DNA from: Gammaproteobacteria bacterium
GTDB lineage: Bacteria > Pseudomonadota > Gammaproteobacteria > Chromatiales > Chromatiaceae
NCBI GenBank assembly: GCA_013041975.1
Contig: JABDQZ010000199.1
Coordinates: 1-9,718, forward strand
Reading direction: 5' to 3'
Length of the DNA: 9,718 nt
Below, piece after piece: positions 5,789 through 9,718 of this stretch; within the stretch, counting starts at the first letter, position 1; each line of letters begins with the position of its first letter. The notes below the pieces were generated by a model that was not told the origin of the DNA, did no database searches, and saw only the letters and a list, made by a program, of their open reading frames with translations. A program made the position numbers and the translations under genes.

Positions 5789-5855
5789 AATCGAGAACCC
5801 TGTAATAACTACATTCCAGACTGATTGTAAGTAGCTAGTTTTATGTACTGGTAAT

Positions 5856-7226
5856 CTAGAGCAAAAATAGCGTGGCCAGCCCCAGAAAGGAAAAGAAGCC
5901 AACAACATCAGTGGCTGTTGTAAGCACCACGCCTCCAGCCAGTGCAGGATCAATACCTAAACGTTGCAAAACCATAGGCACCAGCGTCCCTGCCAAGGCA
6001 CCAGTCAATAAATTGAGAATGAGAGCAACGCCAAATATAAGCCCCAGGTGCGTATCCTTAAACCAGAGAACAGCCACCACAGCGACCACCAGAGCCCAAA
6101 AAACACCGTTTAATAAACCCAGGGCCAGTTCGCGCCGCAATAACCGCCTGACATTGCTCTTACCTACTTGTTCGAGCGCAAGCCCACGGGTCACCAGGGT
6201 TAACGTCTGGTTACCCGCTACCCCTCCCATGCTTGCTACCACGGGCATTAATACCGCCAAGGCAACTATTTTTTCAATAGAACCATCAAACAGACCGATA
6301 ACCCAGGCCGCCACAAATGCTGTAACCATATTGATACCCAGCCACACGGCCCTGCGCGTAGCACTCTTGAAAATAGGAGCAAACATATCCGTTGACTCGG
6401 TCAAGCCAACACGACTCATCACTTCATGCTCGGCTTCCCCACGCATGACATTAACCACATCGTCGATAGTGATACGTCCGAATAACCTTCCTGTTTCACC
6501 CACAACAGCCGCTGAAGTCAAATCCTGATCTTCAAACAATCTTGCTACCTTGTTGGCTGAAGTCATAACAGGAATAGCTGCTACATCTGTTTTCATTACT
6601 TCACGTACAGTCGTTGCTGATTCGAGTGAAATAATGTCACTGAGCTTGAGTATGCCAAGATAGGTATTATTGCGATCAACCACCATCAAGCTGTCAAGGT
6701 GCTCTGGTAATTTCCCCAGACGAACACGAAGGCGCCTCATGTAGCGTCTTACTGCTTTAAGCGAGACATCACCCCTCACCGCTGCAGCATCAACATCCAT
6801 TAATCCTCCAGCGGTATCATCCGGGTAAGCTCGGACAGCTTCGTAGCGATCACGGTGTTGACTATCCATAGCCTTCACCATGGTATCGACAACAGATAAG
6901 GGTAGCTGAGCATCAAGGTCAGCTAATTCGTCCATTTGCAGAGAGGCTAATGCCGCGAGCAGCTCCTCCTCGTCACTATTCTCGATGAGCTGTGTACGTA
7001 CTTCTTTATGGGCTTCGAGTAGAACCTCGCCCTTCAGTTTTACCGATACACTTTGCCATAAGTCTGGACGCAAATCCCTTGGCAAGGCTTCTAAGGTATC
7101 TGCGATTTCAGCAGGATGTAATTCGCCCAGTAGTTTTTTTACTTCCTGGCCAGAACCTTCACCCAGAGCCTGGTAGAGCAAATCTCTATAGTCAGCCTGT
7201 TGTTGATTATGCTGTTTTAAAGGCAT
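5856..7226 (-). CDS. mgtE: MgtE magnesium channel/transporter
   Basis: This 456-residue protein has full MgtE architecture and near-usual length. An N-terminal acidic helical domain (about 25-135; HPAEIADTLEALP, SDEEELLAALASL) is followed by a CBS pair (about 138-262; YPDDTAGGLMDVD, VMKTDVAAIPVM, GRITIDDVVNVM) and a five-helix membrane domain from about 290. LMPVVASMGGVAGNQTLTLV (326-345) is the MgtE signature. TTATDVVGFFSFLGL (436-450) carries the pore aspartate D440, equivalent to the selectivity residue in Thermus MgtE. It conducts Mg2+ across the inner membrane as a dimer; in the family, Mg2+ binding between N and CBS domains closes the pore. No magnesium riboswitch was seen in the 64-base gap upstream, and the ribosome-binding site is weak. 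Cotranscription with the BCCT gene is possible. Confidence 0.97.
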   Translation of the reverse strand: MPLKQHNQQQADYRDLLYQALGEGSGQEVKKLLGELHPAEIADTLEALPRDLRPDLWQSVSVKLKGEVLLEAHKEVRTQLIENSDEEELLAALASLQMDELADLDAQLPLSVVDTMVKAMDSQHRDRYEAVRAYPDDTAGGLMDVDAAAVRGDVSLKAVRRYMRRLRVRLGKLPEHLDSLMVVDRNNTYLGILKLSDIISLESATTVREVMKTDVAAIPVMTSANKVARLFEDQDLTSAAVVGETGRLFGRITIDDVVNVMRGEAEHEVMSRVGLTESTDMFAPIFKSATRRAVWLGINMVTAFVAAWVIGLFDGSIEKIVALAVLMPVVASMGGVAGNQTLTLVTRGLALEQVGKSNVRRLLRRELALGLLNGVFWALVVAVVAVLWFKDTHLGLIFGVALILNLLTGALAGTLVPMVLQRLGIDPALAGGVVLTTATDVVGFFSFLGLATLFLL

Positions 7227-7290
7227 TGATATTCAGTATTTTTATTTACCGTTCATTTGGTTACAGCAATACAATGGACTTTTTACACAG

Positions 7291-8871
7291 CTAATTATTC
7301 AAAACATATTTTTGTTCATGCCTTAAGCCCATATAAAGCGCCACACACATGGCCAGCAGCACCAGCGTAAATGGCAGGCCAACACTGATCGCTGCCGCTT
7401 GCAGGGCTCCAAGTGCGTCTGCACCACCCCCGAATAAAAGTGCGCCGGCAATCAAACCCTCCATTGAAGCCCAGAAAACGCGCTGAGGCACCGGAGCATC
7501 AAGCTTGCCACCCGCAGTAATGCTATCGATGACAAGGGAGCCGGAGTCAGAAGAGGTGACAAAGAAAACCAGTACCAAAACGATGCCAATAAACGAAGTA
7601 ACTGTCGACATTGGCAGGTTTTCCAGCATGTGGAACAGCGACAGGGAAACTTCAGTAATACCATTGGACAACTGACCCACCTGGTTTTGTACCTGTTCGA
7701 GTGCAGAGCCACCAAAAGCTGTCATCCAGACAATAGTGACCAATGTAGGTACCAACAACACAGCAATCACAAACTGGCGAACAGTACGCCCCTTGGAAAC
7801 GCGAGCGATGAACATACCAACAAATGGTGACCAGGAAATCCACCAGGCCCAGTAGAATACCGTCCAGCCATGGTAGAACTTGTCATCTTCACGACCTGTC
7901 CAGTCACTTAAAGGTATCAGGTAGGAAATATAGCTTCCGGTAGTCTCTGCGATACCCTGAAAGATACCAAAGCCCTGGCCGGCAACCATCACAAACCCCA
8001 GTAACAGCAGGGCCAGTATCATATTAAAATTACTCAGGATCTTAACGCCACCGTCAAGTCCACGCACCACTGATACAATGGCTATCGAAGTTACACCAAT
8101 GATGATGGCAATTTGGGTGTTGATGGTATTGGGAATATCAAAAAGAAAATTAAGTCCAGCAGCGGCTTGCTGGGCACCGAAACCCAATGACGTTGCCAGA
8201 CCAAAGATAGTAGCCATGACAGCAACAATGTCTATGACATGACCAAACCAGCCCCATGAACGATCTTTGATAAATGGAAAGAAAGCTGATCGAATGGTTA
8301 AAGGTAGGCCTTTGTTATACGTGAAGAAAGCTAACGACAACCCAACCACAGCATAGATCGCCCAGGGGTGTAGCCCCCAGTGAAACATGGTGGCGCCCAT
8401 TGCGGCCTGGTAGGCTTCGGGAGTTTTCGCTTCGACATTTAACGGCGTGCCGTACCAGTCTGTAAAATATGCAGTTGGTTCTGCCACACTCCAGAACATC
8501 AAACCAATACCCATGCCTGCTGCAAATAACATCGCAAACCAGGACAGAAGGGAAAATTCAGGTTTGGCATCAACACCACCGAGGCGAATCTTGCCAACCG
8601 GCAAAACGATTAAAGCCAGGCAGAAAATCACGAAGATATTGCCGGCTACCAGGAAAAACCAGTCAAAGTTATCGATTGACCAGGCTTTGCTGCTGTCAAA
8701 GGTTTGCTTGGCATCGCCAGGAAACATTATGGTACCAATAACAAACGCAATCACCATAAACGCTGATATTAAAAACACGGGGTTATGAAAATCCATTCCC
8801 CAGGTGCGAATATTGTCCTGGCCAATTTCGTAATCGGTGTCGTATTCTTTTTCGTAGTTTTCTTCGCTCAT
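7291..8871 (-). CDS. BCCT-family betaine/carnitine/choline transporter
   Basis: About 526 residues with 12 predicted membrane helices. Family signatures, numbered from the chosen start, are AAGMGIGLMFWSVAEP (117-132), HWGLHPWAIYAV (164-175), YWAWWISWSPFVGMFIARVS (340-359) and FFVTSSDSGS (436-445). The tryptophans in the third motif match the aromatic box that binds trimethylammonium groups in BetP-like carriers, and GMGIG is the BetP-type substrate/sodium-site loop. It should import a compatible solute such as glycine betaine across the inner membrane; the exact substrate and coupling ion are uncertain. The N-terminus is acidic (EENYEKEYDTDYE), and the short C-terminal tail lacks the long osmosensing extension of BetP. 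The ATG at 8871 is preferred over 8877 because AGAGA (8881-8877) then has five-base spacing. It lies 66 bases after the porin. Confidence 0.95.
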   Translation of the reverse strand: MSEENYEKEYDTDYEIGQDNIRTWGMDFHNPVFLISAFMVIAFVIGTIMFPGDAKQTFDSSKAWSIDNFDWFFLVAGNIFVIFCLALIVLPVGKIRLGGVDAKPEFSLLSWFAMLFAAGMGIGLMFWSVAEPTAYFTDWYGTPLNVEAKTPEAYQAAMGATMFHWGLHPWAIYAVVGLSLAFFTYNKGLPLTIRSAFFPFIKDRSWGWFGHVIDIVAVMATIFGLATSLGFGAQQAAAGLNFLFDIPNTINTQIAIIIGVTSIAIVSVVRGLDGGVKILSNFNMILALLLLGFVMVAGQGFGIFQGIAETTGSYISYLIPLSDWTGREDDKFYHGWTVFYWAWWISWSPFVGMFIARVSKGRTVRQFVIAVLLVPTLVTIVWMTAFGGSALEQVQNQVGQLSNGITEVSLSLFHMLENLPMSTVTSFIGIVLVLVFFVTSSDSGSLVIDSITAGGKLDAPVPQRVFWASMEGLIAGALLFGGGADALGALQAAAISVGLPFTLVLLAMCVALYMGLRHEQKYVLNN

Positions 8872-8937
8872 AATCATCTCTATGTAATGGATTTAGACAG
8901 AGGTTAACCGGCGCAGAGGCGACGATTAGAAGTTTGC

Positions 8938-9718
8938 TTACTTGGTACTAAAGTCATATCGAACTCCAAACGTAAAGACACTACCACCGACTGCGTTATA
9001 TTTAGCAGGGTCTCTTTCTGCATTTACTGCAGCTGCACCAACTTCATCGTAGTACTCTGCAAAGAAACTGGTGGCATCGTTATATTGATGATCAAACCCG
9101 ATCTGAAATACTTCTTGACCGACACCTTCGCCATCAGCCAGGTAGCCACGCACTTTATTTTTTTCATCAATAGCGTACTGAACCAGGCCCGCTATAGTCT
9201 CAAGATCTGATGCATTATCAGGATCTTGTTGTTCATACTTCAGTGCCAGGTACCACGGCCCGTTTGAATAGGAAACTGAAGCTCCATCTATAGTTGCGCC
9301 ATCGTAATCATCACGACCAATAGCAACACCCAAGCCAGAATTTGAATAAGATAAGACATATTGATTTCTATCATTATCATCTTCATCAGTATTGGCAAAA
9401 TCAAATTTAAAACCAGCCAGCGTCGGTGAGCCATAGTAAAAAGTCTGGCTTTTTCTAAAAGAGGTATAAGTCTGCCAGCCACTGTAATAACTGCTGAAAT
9501 AATCGACGGGATAAGTGATGTAGTTATAGAATGCTAACCAGCCACGCCCATACCAGGCCGTACCTAGCGGGCCAGAGATTTGCAGCTTGGCAATTCGGTA
9601 GTCTTCCGTAGCATCCCACGGTGATTGCAATTCCATGTTGGCCAGGTCAAACGGTGCTTCCAATTGCCCGAGAAGTGACCATTCATCATTGATAGTATAA
9701 GTGGCCTTTGCACCAAAA
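8938..9718 (-). CDS. Gram-negative porin, C-terminal 259 residues
   Basis: The frame is open to the right edge, so the signal peptide and first strands are missing; the TTG at 9663 is not the true start. The visible part is a run of alternating aromatic and polar beta-strands with acidic turns: TYTINDEWSLLGQLE, RGWLAFYNYITYPVDYFSSY, PTLAGFKFDFANTDED, NQYVLSYSNSGLGVAIGRDD, WYLALKYEQQDP, VFQIGFDHQYNDATSFFAEY and finally FTFGVRYDFSTK. This fits the general porin (porin_4/OmpC-like) fold, a 16-strand outer-membrane barrel for small hydrophilic solutes. The usual terminal aromatic is present as YDF but is followed by STK, a small departure from the Bam recognition end. It is the first visible gene of the minus-strand cluster, with the BCCT carrier 66 bases downstream and no terminator between them. 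Confidence 0.9.
   Translation of the reverse strand, partial: FGAKATYTINDEWSLLGQLEAPFDLANMELQSPWDATEDYRIAKLQISGPLGTAWYGRGWLAFYNYITYPVDYFSSYYSGWQTYTSFRKSQTFYYGSPTLAGFKFDFANTDEDDNDRNQYVLSYSNSGLGVAIGRDDYDGATIDGASVSYSNGPWYLALKYEQQDPDNASDLETIAGLVQYAIDEKNKVRGYLADGEGVGQEVFQIGFDHQYNDATSFFAEYYDEVGAAAVNAERDPAKYNAVGGSVFTFGVRYDFSTK

Noticed and set aside
5872..6528. Long plus-strand frame of 218 codons
   Set aside because: Antisense to the mgtE membrane domain; low-complexity S/T/P/A composition typical of a shadow frame.

Overview
The window looks like a chromosomal segment of a Gram-negative bacterium, most likely a marine gammaproteobacterium. This is inferred from a trimeric-type outer-membrane porin, a BCCT compatible-solute carrier, a tyrosine-recombinase family I associate with gammaproteobacteria, and IS3/IS30 remnants. 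I could not search for a closer taxonomic match.

The window has two halves. Positions 1 to about 3600 are accessory, AT-rich and mostly non-coding or decayed. They hold the 5' end of a secreted lectin-like/DUF1554-like protein gene (minus strand, cut by the left edge) with a doubled 12-bp repeat upstream. A small zinc-ribbon ORF follows at 823-1095, then a frameshifted IS3-type transposase remnant ending against a small secreted four-cysteine protein gene (1494-1904, minus). Next come a 3' remnant of an IS30-type transposase, a 59-residue membrane protein gene (2472-2651), a cluster of degenerate cggtc-centred repeats, and a dead tyrosine recombinase pseudogene (2972-3597) carrying a nonsense codon, a frameshift and a missing catalytic arginine. 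Three unrelated mobile-element families within about 2.4 kb suggest an old insertion hotspot.

Positions 3848 to 9718 are conventional and gene-dense. A stand-alone SAM-dependent methyltransferase (plus strand) ends at a clear intrinsic terminator and converges on four minus-strand genes. In transcription order these are a porin (5' end beyond the right edge), a BCCT transporter, an MgtE magnesium channel and a GGDEF diguanylate cyclase with an intact inhibitory site. Porin and BCCT carrier are 66 bases apart and could serve outer- and inner-membrane steps of osmolyte uptake. The BCCT-mgtE gap is 64 bases. The cyclase lies 148 bases further on, behind its own paired repeats, and is probably separately controlled.

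I found no rRNA, tRNA, CRISPR array, toxin-antitoxin pair or recognisable defence system. Nothing here amounts to a clearly new system; the points most worth checking are the repeat cluster beside the dead recombinase and the two small intact genes in the mobile-element debris.
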